This document shows, piece after piece, positions 17,618 through 26,414 of a stretch of DNA of 64,000 nt. Location: assembly GCA_031254105.1 (NCBI GenBank), contig JAIRVB010000035.1, positions 186,001 to 250,000 on the forward strand. Reading direction: 5' to 3'. This DNA comes from Chitinispirillales bacterium (GTDB lineage: Bacteria; Fibrobacterota; Chitinivibrionia; Chitinivibrionales; Chitinispirillaceae). A program made the translations under genes and the position numbers. Numbering within the stretch: the first letter of the stretch is position 1; each line of letters begins with the position of its first letter. A model generated the notes under the pieces. The model searched no databases. It was not told where the DNA came from and saw only the letters and a program-made list of their open reading frames with translations.

Positions 17618-18664
17618 ATGAAAGACATTAAAATAACCCCATTAATGCTAACTCAAATCGCGGAATTAGATGAATTCAAAGGAGCCTGGGCCAGTATTGC
17701 GCGGTTGCGTCCGCAACAGCTAAAAGCCCTTAAAAAAGTATCTACTATAGAATCTATCGGTTCTTCCAATCGTATTGAGGGCAACAAACTTTCTGATAAA
17801 GAGGTTGAAAATTTTCTTTCGAGTATAAACAAAAAATCTTTCAAATCCAGAGATGAAGAGGAGATCGCAGGATATGCCGAGCTAATGAATACGGTTTTTG
17901 ACAGTTATTCGGTAATACCTTTGGCCGCAAACCATATAAAGCAGCTGCACAAGATACTTTTGCAGTTTGTTGGAAAAGACGCGAGACACCGTGGAGAATA
18001 CAAGAAGCTTTCTAATTCAGTTGCGGCGTTTGATACAAACGGTAAAGAGATCGGCATTGTCTTTGAAACGGCCTCACCCATTAACACACCGCGTCTTATG
18101 GAAGAGCTGATAGTGTGGACGCGGGAAAATCTTGACGCTCCGCTGCTGCACCCGCTTATAGTTATTGGTGTATTTGTCGTGCATTTTTTGGGGATACACC
18201 CATTTCAAGATGGAAACGGCCGTTTGTCGCGTGCGCTTACCGCAATGCTGCTGCTTAAACACGGATATGTGTATGTTCAATACAGTTCGGTTGAATCTAT
18301 CATTGAAGCAAGCAAGGAGGGGTATTACCGCGCCTTGCGCCGTTCGCAGAAAAATATTTGGAAAGGTAAAGCAGATTACGAACCGTGGCTGTCGTTTTTC
18401 CTGACAACTTTACAGAAACAAAAGAGGCATTTGGAAGAAAAAATAGACACAATGGCGGTTGATGATAACAAGCTCAGTAAAAATGCGAGAGCTATATTGA
18501 ATTTATTTGATAACAAGCCGGAATGGAGCGTGCAGGACGCTGCCAAAACTCTGTCAATGAATGTTAATACAGCATATAAAACGATCAAAACGCTTGTTGA
18601 AAATGGCTATCTGACTAAACACGGTACGACAAAAGGAGCGTGGTATGAGAAGTCGGAACAATAA
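17618..18664 (+). CDS. Fic family AMP-transferase, class II
   Basis: 348 residues. The N-terminal helix has the inhibitory motif S-x3-E-G (S50-NRI-E54-G55), in which the Glu blocks ATP binding. The catalytic motif is HPFQDGNGR (194-202) with all essential residues, so the enzyme should be an active but self-inhibited adenylyltransferase acting on a protein hydroxyl. The C-terminal ~60 residues form a winged helix (WSVQDAAKTLSMNVNTAYKT), typical of chromosomal Fic proteins that also regulate transcription. Divergent from the truncated DUF6088 gene; it shares an unusual upstream element with the Rpn-like nuclease. Confidence 0.93.
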   Translation: MKDIKITPLMLTQIAELDEFKGAWASIARLRPQQLKALKKVSTIESIGSSNRIEGNKLSDKEVENFLSSINKKSFKSRDEEEIAGYAELMNTVFDSYSVIPLAANHIKQLHKILLQFVGKDARHRGEYKKLSNSVAAFDTNGKEIGIVFETASPINTPRLMEELIVWTRENLDAPLLHPLIVIGVFVVHFLGIHPFQDGNGRLSRALTAMLLLKHGYVYVQYSSVESIIEASKEGYYRALRRSQKNIWKGKADYEPWLSFFLTTLQKQKRHLEEKIDTMAVDDNKLSKNARAILNLFDNKPEWSVQDAAKTLSMNVNTAYKTIKTLVENGYLTKHGTTKGAWYEKSEQ

Positions 18665-18699
18665 ATAAAAAAGGGGTCAAAACGTTTTAAACATTAATA

Positions 18700-18980
18700 A
18701 ACTTGCAGATATTGCACAAAGAGTATCCTTTTGGCGATAATCCGGCTAAAAGCCGTAAAGGAATCTATGGAATATCGGATAACTGTTACAATTTTTGGTA
18801 CAAATATGTCTTTCCCAAAAAACAGCCATTGAACAGGGGGCGGGAAAAGCGATTCTCAAAACATCTGCTTTACCCGATATAAACAGTTACATCGGCAGAG
18901 TGTTTGAGGGAATTTGTTATCAACATCTTTTGCGGTTAATCTTAGAACGAAACGCATTATACGCAAAATGTATTCATTAA
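18700..18980 (+). pseudogene. Remnant of DUF234-type AAA ATPase
   Basis: Two overlapping frames together read as the C-terminal DUF234 region of an archaeal-type ATPase: PFGDNPAKSRKGIYGISDN and FWYKYVFPK in one frame, then IEQGAGKA and INSYIGRVFEGICYQHLL in another. The frame changes at the A-run near 18818-18823. No Walker motifs remain. Fic-distal, with no start or ribosome site, so it is dead. Confidence 0.65.
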
Positions 18981-18998
18981 CATTACTGTGGAGAAAAA

Positions 18999-19475
18999 AT
19001 GTATACTGGTGTTACAAAAGTATTTCATAATCCGGAAACCGACTTATATATTTTGGTTTACAATAAGATAAAAACATATCTTAAACAACAAAACAAATAC
19101 CCTCAAAATACTTGTGAAATCCTGGCAGCAATGGCCACTAATTCAATGATGCGCAGAACGCAGATGATCAAAAAAGAAAAGAAATTATTAAAACTCGTGG
19201 ACAGCTCGGAGGTGAGAAAAATGATAGATAATGCTATTAAGACCATACCCGGTCTCTCAGATCCTGTCATCAAAATATTTTTAAATGTCAAATTATATCT
19301 TAAACAGCAAACAAGTTATTCATTGAATAAATGCGAATACATGGCTGCAGATGCGCTTGGCTCAATTGTAAAAGCAGCTGCGGACGAATCCGCCGTAACT
19401 GAATATTTGGCAGATAAAGACCCCTCTGAATATTTAGATATTTCCGAATTAACAAATAATACAAACGATAAATGA
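18999..19475 (+). CDS. Hypothetical protein with internal duplication
   Basis: 158 residues behind TGTGGAG. No known family. Residues ~20-50 (YNKIKTYLKQQNKY, then CEILAAMATNSM) and ~94-125 (LNVKLYLKQQTSY, then CEYMAADALGSI) are two copies of the same helical unit with a conserved YLKQQ and Cys-Glu. The first copy is followed by a very basic linker (MRRTQMIKKEKKLLK). The repeat suggests a two-lobed helical adaptor. Its stop overlaps a short ORF by 4 bases. Confidence 0.6.
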   Translation: MYTGVTKVFHNPETDLYILVYNKIKTYLKQQNKYPQNTCEILAAMATNSMMRRTQMIKKEKKLLKLVDSSEVRKMIDNAIKTIPGLSDPVIKIFLNVKLYLKQQTSYSLNKCEYMAADALGSIVKAAADESAVTEYLADKDPSEYLDISELTNNTNDK

Positions 19476-19627
19476 GTTTAAAAAACTCTTCCCCAAAAAG
19501 CCGTCCGCGTAACGATGCTTACGTTGCGCGGAAAGTAACGCTTGATTCTGTGAAATGTTTGTTTATAAAACCAAAAGATAAACTTGACACTCTTCCGACT
19601 ATCAAAAAGTACATTGCAAAGATCTGA
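19472..19627 (+). CDS. Possible 51-residue protein coupled to upstream gene
   Basis: The ATG overlaps the previous stop as ATGA, typical of coupled genes. Basic product beginning MSLKNSSPKSRPRNDAYVAR, then VTLDSVKCLFIKPKDKLD. No family recognised. It could be chance, because the first 60 bases also contain a hairpin-like CCGCGTAACG/CGTTGCGCGG segment. Confidence 0.3.
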   Translation: MSLKNSSPKSRPRNDAYVARKVTLDSVKCLFIKPKDKLDTLPTIKKYIAKI

Positions 19628-19791
19628 GAAATAGAGCCTTTGCCAGCCGTACTTGACAACGCTAAACAAAAAAAACGCTGATAGGAGCGCGAATGCCATT
19701 TGTAGTGAACGGAAGCCAAATCTATTTGCCTTTTATAGGCATATATCTGTAGGAAAAACACGCCCAGCAAAAGCGGCCACAAAACTATGTG

Positions 19792-19886
19792 AAATAAGTT
19801 GACTTTGATTCAAAGTACCATTAAATTAATGGGGGAGTTAATGAGGGGAGTAACGGGTTAATGGGGGGAGTTCATAAATTGATATA
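19792..19886. repeat. Dispersed intergenic repeat, copy 2
   Basis: Matches 10058-10120; the centre has gained ~32 bases, made of repeated TTAATGGGGGGAGTT-like pieces. The surrounding spacer 19628-19955 otherwise shows nothing I can name. Confidence 0.75.
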
Positions 19887-19955
19887 GCTGCCAATTGCCA
19901 TACCAACAGCGAGCTTATGGCAACAGGTGGGCGGCCCGCAAGGGAGCCGCCATTA

Positions 19956-21173
19956 CTAAATGTCCCAAATGGGGATAGATACTACTTCGCGTGAAAGCGG
20001 TATGCGTTCCGGCTGCAGACAGAGTACCGCCCCAAGCCCTACCTTTTTTTTAAGTTTTTCTAATTCTTTAAAATTGCTGCTGTCGCTTAGTTTTGGGTTG
20101 GCGCTCTTTTTTACTTCGATAGGATATAATATCCCGTTTTGCTCTATGACGATGTCTATCTCTTTTTGGTCTGCATCGCGGTACATGTACATTGCGGGTT
20201 CTTTACCATTGTGAATATATGATTTTAGTATCTCCCCTACAACATAAGTTTCAAGAATCTCTCCCGCCATTGCGCCGTTCATAAGTGTTTCAGGCGTAAG
20301 CCATTTTGTTAAGTATGCGCAAAGTCCTGTGTCCAGGAAGTACATTTTTGGCGTTTTGATAATACGTTTTGTAATGTTGGGTGAATATGTGTGAAGCAGG
20401 TATACTAAACCTGAACGCTCCAAAACACCCATCCAGCTTTGCGCAGTTTTTACATCTATACCTATATCACGCGCTAAGGAAGAGTAATTAAGCAGCTGCC
20501 CGGTCTGCGCCGCAACCACGGAGAGAAAATCAAAAAACTGTATCGGCTTTGATATGTTGTAAAAGTCTTTTACGTCACGTTCGATATAAGATTGAATGTA
20601 GGAACTGTAGTATTTTTCCCTGTCAAGATTTTTTGTAAGCGCAGCCTCCGGTAAGCCCCCCTCCCAAATGTGCTTATAAACATCTTGTATTGTCCGCTTT
20701 TTTCCATCATTTGATGTGTCCATAGAGGGCAGAAACGGAATACTGGAAAATGGCACTTTTGTTTTTTCACGATATGACAGCCCAAGCAAATCCCAAATTC
20801 CGATACGTCCGGCCAAGGATTCCTGAATATTTTTCATGAGCTTGTACTTTTGGGAACCTGTCAGCCAGAACGCCCCTTTATGCTGCGGATTTTCGTCTGC
20901 ATAGATTTTTATGTATGGGAACAATTCCGGCGCATACTGGATTTCGTCAATAATTACCGGAGGGGCGTTCTGCTGTAAAAATAGCTCAGGGTCTTCCTGC
21001 GCTAATTTTCTAAACTTCATATTATCTAAGGAAACATATTTTCGCTCGGTTTCTTTTGCCATATTTTTAAGCAGGGTTGATTTCCCGACCTGTCGTTGTC
21101 CGCTCAGAAGAATCACGCGGAAGCTTTCAGACCCTTTTTCCAAAGAGGCTTTTAATGTTCTTTCTAAGTACAT
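19956..21173 (-). CDS. AAA ATPase with DUF4143 domain (3 of 4, distinct subfamily)
   Basis: 405 residues, ribosome site CAGGAG. Walker A SGQRQVGKST and Walker B PPVIIDEIQYAP, then WLTGSQKYKLMKNIQESLAGR; the C-terminal domain has QKEIDIVIEQNGILYPIEVKKS, a complete D...ExK. This is the second subfamily of these ATPases (VGKST, LAGR, EVKKS). It has a more nuclease-like C-terminus than the other three in the window. A 15-bp palindrome lies just upstream. Confidence 0.87.
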   Translation of the reverse strand: MYLERTLKASLEKGSESFRVILLSGQRQVGKSTLLKNMAKETERKYVSLDNMKFRKLAQEDPELFLQQNAPPVIIDEIQYAPELFPYIKIYADENPQHKGAFWLTGSQKYKLMKNIQESLAGRIGIWDLLGLSYREKTKVPFSSIPFLPSMDTSNDGKKRTIQDVYKHIWEGGLPEAALTKNLDREKYYSSYIQSYIERDVKDFYNISKPIQFFDFLSVVAAQTGQLLNYSSLARDIGIDVKTAQSWMGVLERSGLVYLLHTYSPNITKRIIKTPKMYFLDTGLCAYLTKWLTPETLMNGAMAGEILETYVVGEILKSYIHNGKEPAMYMYRDADQKEIDIVIEQNGILYPIEVKKSANPKLSDSSNFKELEKLKKKVGLGAVLCLQPERIPLSREVVSIPIWDI

Positions 21174-21200
21174 ATTTTCGGCTCCTGTTTTCGTATAATT

Positions 21201-21215
21201 TGGAGTAATACTCCA
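21201..21215 (-). promoter_or_regulatory. Palindrome upstream of ATPase (operator candidate)
   Basis: TGGAGTA-A-TACTCCA, perfect 7-bp arms, 28 bases upstream of the ATPase start. Further right (21265-21285) is a CCCCGCAG/CTGCGGGG hairpin, and a short start-less open frame runs to 21445. Confidence 0.45.
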
Positions 21216-21428
21216 TAATATACGGAAAGGTATTTAAAAAAGCCAGTAAAATCGAATGAATTCTCCCCGCAGCAAGACTGCGGGGTATCTAATGGTGGAT
21301 CAAAATTTTAAAACGAAGCAAGCTTCGGGAATTAAACCCCGCTGAGATTAAAAAAGATATTGTTGAGAATTTTATGGACAAAATTCAAAGCCGAATTATA
21401 TTAGTTGTTGTAACTTGTTTAGAATCAA

Positions 21429-21449
21429 TGTATTATGTTGCATAATACA
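21429..21449 (+). promoter_or_regulatory. Palindrome before membrane-protein cluster
   Basis: TGTATTATG-TTG-CATAATACA, perfect 9-bp arms, 33 bases upstream of the first gene. It contains TATTAT/CATAAT -10-like boxes, so a repressor bound here would cover the promoter. Confidence 0.5.
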
Positions 21450-21481
21450 TATTATGTAAACTTGAATGCAGGAGCCGACAA

Positions 21482-21925
21482 ATGGAACCGCTATTTTATT
21501 TGATAATGTTTTTTGCTGTCAGTGTTCCCTGCTTACTTGTCGCAAATCATGTAAGCAATAAACTGTCGATTGGACAATACCCCATCATTATGACTGTTGG
21601 CATATTGTCACTGTTTATCACATATTATGCAATAAAACTTCTAATAGGAATAGACCATGATATATTTCTCAACGATAATATTTACGCAATCACATTGACA
21701 CTGTGTTGCGGAGCAGCGGTTTGTATATCCGCATTAACAGCAACATATTTTATGAGAGAAAAAAACATAAAATGTCCATTCTGCGAAAGTAAAAATCTCT
21801 ATTTAGGCAGAATACCTCTCCCTATGGACACATACGGATGTGTAAATTGTGAAAAAAAGGTTGAACTAATGAAAAAAGCAAATATGTCGAAGGAAGATAT
21901 TCTGTACATATTAAATAACGGATAA
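21482..21925 (+). CDS. Membrane protein with C-terminal zinc ribbon
   Basis: 147 residues; the ribosome site AGGAG precedes ATG by eight bases. Three hydrophobic segments fill the first ~95 residues. Then comes a zinc ribbon, CPFCESKNLY... GCVNCEKK (two CxxC pairs 18 residues apart), and a short charged tail. First of three small membrane-protein genes with 3- and 12-base gaps. No family name can be given; the ribbon suggests a cytoplasmic nucleic-acid or protein contact. Confidence 0.65.
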   Translation: MEPLFYLIMFFAVSVPCLLVANHVSNKLSIGQYPIIMTVGILSLFITYYAIKLLIGIDHDIFLNDNIYAITLTLCCGAAVCISALTATYFMREKNIKCPFCESKNLYLGRIPLPMDTYGCVNCEKKVELMKKANMSKEDILYILNNG

Positions 21926-21928
21926 ACA

Positions 21929-22339
21929 ATGGAAACAATAATACACCCAACAACATATTTGGTAATGTCTTTAGTAGTTGGTATTTCTTCTTTAGTTGTG
22001 GCGTTTAAAATGGAGCATCTGCATTACACATTGAAAGCAAGTTTACTCATTGCGTCAATCGTGTTGTTTACAATTGGTATTACGCCGCCTATTATATTCA
22101 TTTTATCCGACATATTCGAATTAAAACCACCCACGATGTTCATATATGTGAGAATGATAGGTATAATCTCCCCGTTCATTTTTCATGCTGTAGACCATTT
22201 TTTTAAATTGGAAGCATTCGGTGATCTGATAAAATCATCAAAAGTAGATCCTCAACGTCTTTTGGAAGAAATGCGGAAAAAAGAAAAAGTAAAATATAAA
22301 GCATTATTAAAAAATGAAATAGAAAAATTAACTCAATAA
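21929..22339 (+). CDS. Small four-helix membrane protein
   Basis: 136 residues starting three bases after the previous stop. Four hydrophobic segments, then a very basic cytoplasmic tail (LLEEMRKKEKVKYKALLKNEIEK). No known domain. Position and spacing imply the same transcript and function as its neighbours. Confidence 0.6.
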   Translation: METIIHPTTYLVMSLVVGISSLVVAFKMEHLHYTLKASLLIASIVLFTIGITPPIIFILSDIFELKPPTMFIYVRMIGIISPFIFHAVDHFFKLEAFGDLIKSSKVDPQRLLEEMRKKEKVKYKALLKNEIEKLTQ

Positions 22340-22351
22340 CGGAAATCATCA

Positions 22352-22726
22352 ATGAAAAAAGGCAGCAAAATTTTAGTAGATAAGCTTAATACAATAAATG
22401 CGGTTATAGCGTTATCACTGTTATCATTATTTGTAATTTGGTGTTTTACAAAATCTCCTTATAACGCAATTAGTATTGCATTGGCTGTAATGGGAATTAT
22501 TATGTTTTTTGGTGCATTTGCGTTTAAAATATTCTATTTTGAAAGAAAATACAATTATAACTTTAATTACACGGATTCTACTCGTGTATGTAAAGCTGTG
22601 GAATCAAAATCTTGTAGTTTTCGTAAATGTGAAAAAAATAATCAAGAGTGCATTTTCGCTTTTGATATTGATGAAAATGGAGATGCTATGTGCTTTTGTT
22701 ACAAAAAGAACATTATGACGCATTAG
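22352..22726 (+). CDS. Small membrane protein with Cys-rich C-terminus
   Basis: 124 residues. Two hydrophobic segments (about 14-30 and 37-57) precede a Cys-rich tail: CKAVESKSCSFRKCEKNNQECIFAF, in pieces of C-x7-C-x4-C-x6-C, then CFCY. The seven cysteines could bind metal, paralleling the zinc ribbon of the first gene of this cluster. Not recognised. Confidence 0.58.
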   Translation: MKKGSKILVDKLNTINAVIALSLLSLFVIWCFTKSPYNAISIALAVMGIIMFFGAFAFKIFYFERKYNYNFNYTDSTRVCKAVESKSCSFRKCEKNNQECIFAFDIDENGDAMCFCYKKNIMTH

Positions 22727-22815
22727 AAACGTATCGGCAACACTCACTAAAACTTTTAAGACAAAAATGAACAAAAAAAATTTCTTAAAAACGAAAATAA
22801 TAACAATATCTTATT

Positions 22816-22911
22816 GTACTGCGCCGCTTTGATCGTTTGCAAACGTATCTGCGCCCGTTCCGTGGTGATAAGCTACCCGATGAAGAGGTTTTGAAAGGGA
22901 ATATGTTTTAA
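22816..22911 (+). pseudogene. C-terminal coding remnant
   Basis: The frame from 22816 reads LRRFDRLQTYLRPFRGDKL, then PDEEVLKGNMF and a stop. It has the look of a conserved protein end but no start or upstream domain. The source family is unknown. The rest of 22727-23051 is AT-rich, with a GGTGAG-TAAT-CTCACC palindrome at 23023-23038. Confidence 0.3.
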
Positions 22912-23051
22912 AAAGATGTATTGTTGAGGAAAAAACATGCTATTTCTACAAAAAGTAAAAATATAAAATGAAATAAACTGCCAAAAATAGTGTATTTTCA
23001 CGCATTCATGATCACGGTAATGGGTGAGTAATCTCACCTAAAATAGCAGCG

Positions 23052-24263
23052 CTAATATTCCCCGCTTAACAGAAAATCCGCGATATGCATTGTCTTGACC
23101 CCTTGAACATTTCCACTCGCAAATTCATCTGTCCGCAGAACATATTTCGGGTAGTTGTCATGAATGTCAAGAAGTCTGCCGTATTCTCTTTCTTGCGTTT
23201 CCTCACGGTCAATCTGCTGCGTAACTTGAATGTACAGCTTTTTCTCCTGCTTTACAGCTACAAAATCAATTTCGGCAGTCTCGATTTTTCCAATACTGAC
23301 CTCATAGCCGCGCCGCAGAAGCTCAAGGCACACAAGATTTTCAAGCATTGCCGCTACGCTGTCCGGCGTATAACCCAGAACGCTGTAACGAAACGCGGGG
23401 TCGCTCAGGTAAAACTTTTCCTGTGTCTTCAATATCTCTTTTCCGGCAATATCGTACCGTGAACATCGGTGTAGAATAAACGCGCTTTCTAATTTGCTCA
23501 AATAACTGTAAACTGTCTCATTGTCAATTGAACGCTTCTCATTTTTCAGGAACTTGGCGATAGAGCTTGCGGAAAATGTCCGCCCTGCGTTATCAAACGC
23601 AAACTTGACAATTCTCTCTAACTGGTCAACCTTGCGGATCTCATTGCGCCTGACAATGTCTGAAAATATGGTAGAATTATAAATGTCTCTTACGATCGTA
23701 TATGTTTCATCCTGTGTATATTCCTGTAAATGAACAGCCGGAAACCCGCCTAATTTAAGGTAACGCGCCAATTCTCGGTGTGTGTCGTCCTCAGAAGTAT
23801 AAGCTCTACGGAATGTCAAATATTCCGCGAAAGAAAGCGGGAAAACATGGACAGAAATATACCGCCCTGTCAGGTAAGTAGATATTTCAGATGACATCAG
23901 GCGTGAATTAGAGCCTGTTACATAAATGTCAACATCGAAATCTGTCATAAAGGAGTTAACAGCCTTCTCCCAAGACTCTACCTCTTGAATTTCATCCAAA
24001 AACAGGTACGTCTTACCGTTTGGAGAGAGACGCTGCCTGACATTTTCATACAGGAGTTTTGCCGTTTTTATCTCCTCTAACTGCAAGGAGTCAAAATTGT
24101 ATGCCAGTATTTGATTGTCCGCAACGCCGCGCTTTTTGAGTTCTCCCGCAATCATTTTCAAAATGGTTGATTTGCCACAGCGCCGGACGCCGGAAAGCAC
24201 TTTTATAAACGGCGTATCCACATAGGGCATGATTTTTTCGATATAGACAGGTCTTGGAATCAT
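23052..24263 (-). CDS. AAA ATPase with DUF4143 domain (4 of 4)
   Basis: 403 residues, strong ribosome site GAGGAGG. Walker A GVRRCGKST, Walker B YLFLDEIQEVES, sensor YVTGSNSRLMSSEISTYLTGRY; the C-terminal part has AEIDFVAVKQEKKLYIQVTQ. Same subfamily as genes 1 and 2 but more divergent (STYLTGRY for ATLLSGRY). Confidence 0.87.
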   Translation of the reverse strand: MIPRPVYIEKIMPYVDTPFIKVLSGVRRCGKSTILKMIAGELKKRGVADNQILAYNFDSLQLEEIKTAKLLYENVRQRLSPNGKTYLFLDEIQEVESWEKAVNSFMTDFDVDIYVTGSNSRLMSSEISTYLTGRYISVHVFPLSFAEYLTFRRAYTSEDDTHRELARYLKLGGFPAVHLQEYTQDETYTIVRDIYNSTIFSDIVRRNEIRKVDQLERIVKFAFDNAGRTFSASSIAKFLKNEKRSIDNETVYSYLSKLESAFILHRCSRYDIAGKEILKTQEKFYLSDPAFRYSVLGYTPDSVAAMLENLVCLELLRRGYEVSIGKIETAEIDFVAVKQEKKLYIQVTQQIDREETQEREYGRLLDIHDNYPKYVLRTDEFASGNVQGVKTMHIADFLLSGEY

Positions 24264-24508
24264 AAAAATATCCTCCTCACCTATAAAATAATATTAAATG
24301 CGGGATTTTGAAAGAAGTTTTGCGATTATAACCCGATGAAGCTTGGAAAGGTGCCGTGTTTTGCGGATATAATCGGTCGGATAGATAGGTTAATTATTTT
24401 ACTGTACTTTGTCATTATAGAGTAAAAACGGCGCGTTTCCATCCAACATTCCACCGGAAAGCGCATTAACTCAGTAAAAATCTATGAAGCAAAACGTATA
24501 TTAATACT

Positions 24509-26203
24509 ATGAATAAAAAAATCCCTACCCCGCTGCCCATAGGACAGTCCTCTTTTGAAATGCTGATAGAGATGGGCTCCTATTATGTTGATAAAACGCT
24601 GTTCATAAAAGATATTTTAGACAGTAACGCTACATTTCTTCTCTGCACCCGTCCGCGCAGATTTGGCAAGACGCTAAATCAAAATATGCTCAAATGCTTT
24701 TTTGAGGATACCGCGCAAATCGGCGGCAAGGATACACGCGCATTGTTCAATGGCATGAACATAGAAAAAGCGGGTGAAGAGTATTTAGAGCATCAGGGTA
24801 AATATCCGGTTATCTTTTTGAGCTTTAAGGACGTTGAGCGTGATACTTATGAACTCACGTTTACAGCGTTTAAAATGCTTATCGCAAGCGAGTTTAAAAG
24901 GCATGGTTATGCCGTAGAAAAGTTATCATACGAAGATGACATAGAGCGGTTTAAAAAAATATCTTCCAATAGCGGCTCTCTTATTGATTATTCGGAATCG
25001 ATCCGGTTTCTTTCAAGATGCTTAGAAAACTATTACGGTCAAAAAGTTATTATCCTGATAGATGAGTACGATGTTCCTCTAAATGGCTCGCATGTTAACG
25101 ATTTCTATAAAGAGCTGATCGGGTTTATGCGTCCTCTCATGAGCAGCGCGCTCAAAGATAACTCACATTTACGGCTTGCGGTTATTACAGGCTGCTTGCG
25201 CATTTCAAAAGAGAGCATATTCACAGGACTTAACAATCTTGACATAATCTCGATACTTAACAAGAATTATGCCGAGTATTTCGGCTTTACACAAAGCGAA
25301 ATGGATACAATGCTTAGCCATTACGGTATGGAAGACAAGTATGAGGTTGTCAAAGAATGGTATGACGGCTACCTGTTCGGTGATACTGAAGTATATAATC
25401 CGTGGAGTTCCATAAACGCGGTAAAAAGATGGCTCTCCGACATAAACGATTCTCCAAAACCTCATTGGGCAAACACCAGCGGTAACGCCATAGTCCGTAA
25501 TTTGGTTGACAAAGCAAAAGGCAATACAAGAACAGAACTCGAAGCCCTTATCTCCGGCGGGACAATATCAAAAGAGATACATGAAGATATAACCTACGAA
25601 GAAATAGATAATGATATTGACAATCTGTGGAACTTTCTGTTTTTTACCGGTTACCTCAAAAAAGTCGGCGAACGCACTGATGAAGACGGTATACTGACCT
25701 TAGACCTTGCGGTTCCCAATACCGAATTAATGTACATCTACAAAACCAAAATACAGGAATGGTTCAAGGAGCGGATCAAACAAAAAGATTTCGGCCCGCT
25801 TTATGAAGCGATTATAAACGGAAATACTGAAATCGTCCAAAGCTCACTGAACGACCTGCTTTTAGACACAATAAGCTATCTTGACGGCAAAGAAGATTTT
25901 TACCACGGCTTCATGCTCGGCATTCTTACCTCATTGCAAAACTTCGTAATTACATCTAACCGGGAAACCGGACTCGGACGAAGCGACATTATTTTAAAAC
26001 ACGCAAGCGGCAGCGGGAAAGCCGTTATTCTTGAACTTAAATGGACAAAAGAGATGCGTGAAATTTGTAAAGCAAGCGAAGACGCGCTGCGGCAGATAAA
26101 TGAGAATATGTACGTAAGAGAATTAGAAAAAGAATGCTATGACGATATTGTTAAGTATGGGATTGCGTTTTGTAAGAAGAGGTGTGAGGTGAGGAGGGGG
26201 TGA
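24509..26203 (+). CDS. AAA-ATPase-like protein with PD-(D/E)XK domain (DUF1703 type)
   Basis: 564 residues. N-terminus PLPIGQSSFEMLIEMGSYYVDKT with Walker A CTRPRRFGKT, Walker B ILIDEYDVPL, and the family's WYDGYLFG and YNPWSS motifs. The C-terminal nuclease-like domain has GRSDIILKH...VILELKW (D...ExK). Normal full length. These proteins are multiplied in many anaerobes and often lie next to IS elements; function unproven. It is the last gene of the accessory island, followed by an IS3 transposase remnant. Confidence 0.88.
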   Translation: MNKKIPTPLPIGQSSFEMLIEMGSYYVDKTLFIKDILDSNATFLLCTRPRRFGKTLNQNMLKCFFEDTAQIGGKDTRALFNGMNIEKAGEEYLEHQGKYPVIFLSFKDVERDTYELTFTAFKMLIASEFKRHGYAVEKLSYEDDIERFKKISSNSGSLIDYSESIRFLSRCLENYYGQKVIILIDEYDVPLNGSHVNDFYKELIGFMRPLMSSALKDNSHLRLAVITGCLRISKESIFTGLNNLDIISILNKNYAEYFGFTQSEMDTMLSHYGMEDKYEVVKEWYDGYLFGDTEVYNPWSSINAVKRWLSDINDSPKPHWANTSGNAIVRNLVDKAKGNTRTELEALISGGTISKEIHEDITYEEIDNDIDNLWNFLFFTGYLKKVGERTDEDGILTLDLAVPNTELMYIYKTKIQEWFKERIKQKDFGPLYEAIINGNTEIVQSSLNDLLLDTISYLDGKEDFYHGFMLGILTSLQNFVITSNRETGLGRSDIILKHASGSGKAVILELKWTKEMREICKASEDALRQINENMYVRELEKECYDDIVKYGIAFCKKRCEVRRG

Positions 26204-26322
26204 TTTAACCACCAACGAAGGAATTAATTTACAGAAAAAATTTTATACGTGAACTTTTCCCCCATTGTGTAGACAATATATTAATCCTTATTGTTAAATT
26301 TTAAATTTAATTGCAGGAGGTT

Positions 26323-26400
26323 ATGTTTATGGGTAAAAAAAGGCTTGTAAAACAGCGAGTTTATTCCAAGGAGTTCAAAGATGAGGCAGTATCCCGATAA
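26323..26400 (+). pseudogene. IS3-family OrfA transposase, N-terminal stub
   Basis: Strong GCAGGAGG ribosome site, then 25 codons reading MGKKRLVKQRVYSKEFKDEA and a stop. RVYSKEFKDEAV is the typical start of the IS3 OrfA helix-turn-helix. Everything downstream is replaced by the 3' side of flgL, so the element was cut off, marking an island boundary. ATTGT-GTAG-ACAAT at 26267-26280 may be part of its left end. Confidence 0.6.
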
Positions 26401-26414
26401 CCTATAACCCCAAA

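Noticed and set aside
21303-21445. Open frame ending in the palindrome before the membrane cluster
   Set aside because: No start codon or ribosome site; reads protein-like only in part and overlaps an operator-like palindrome.
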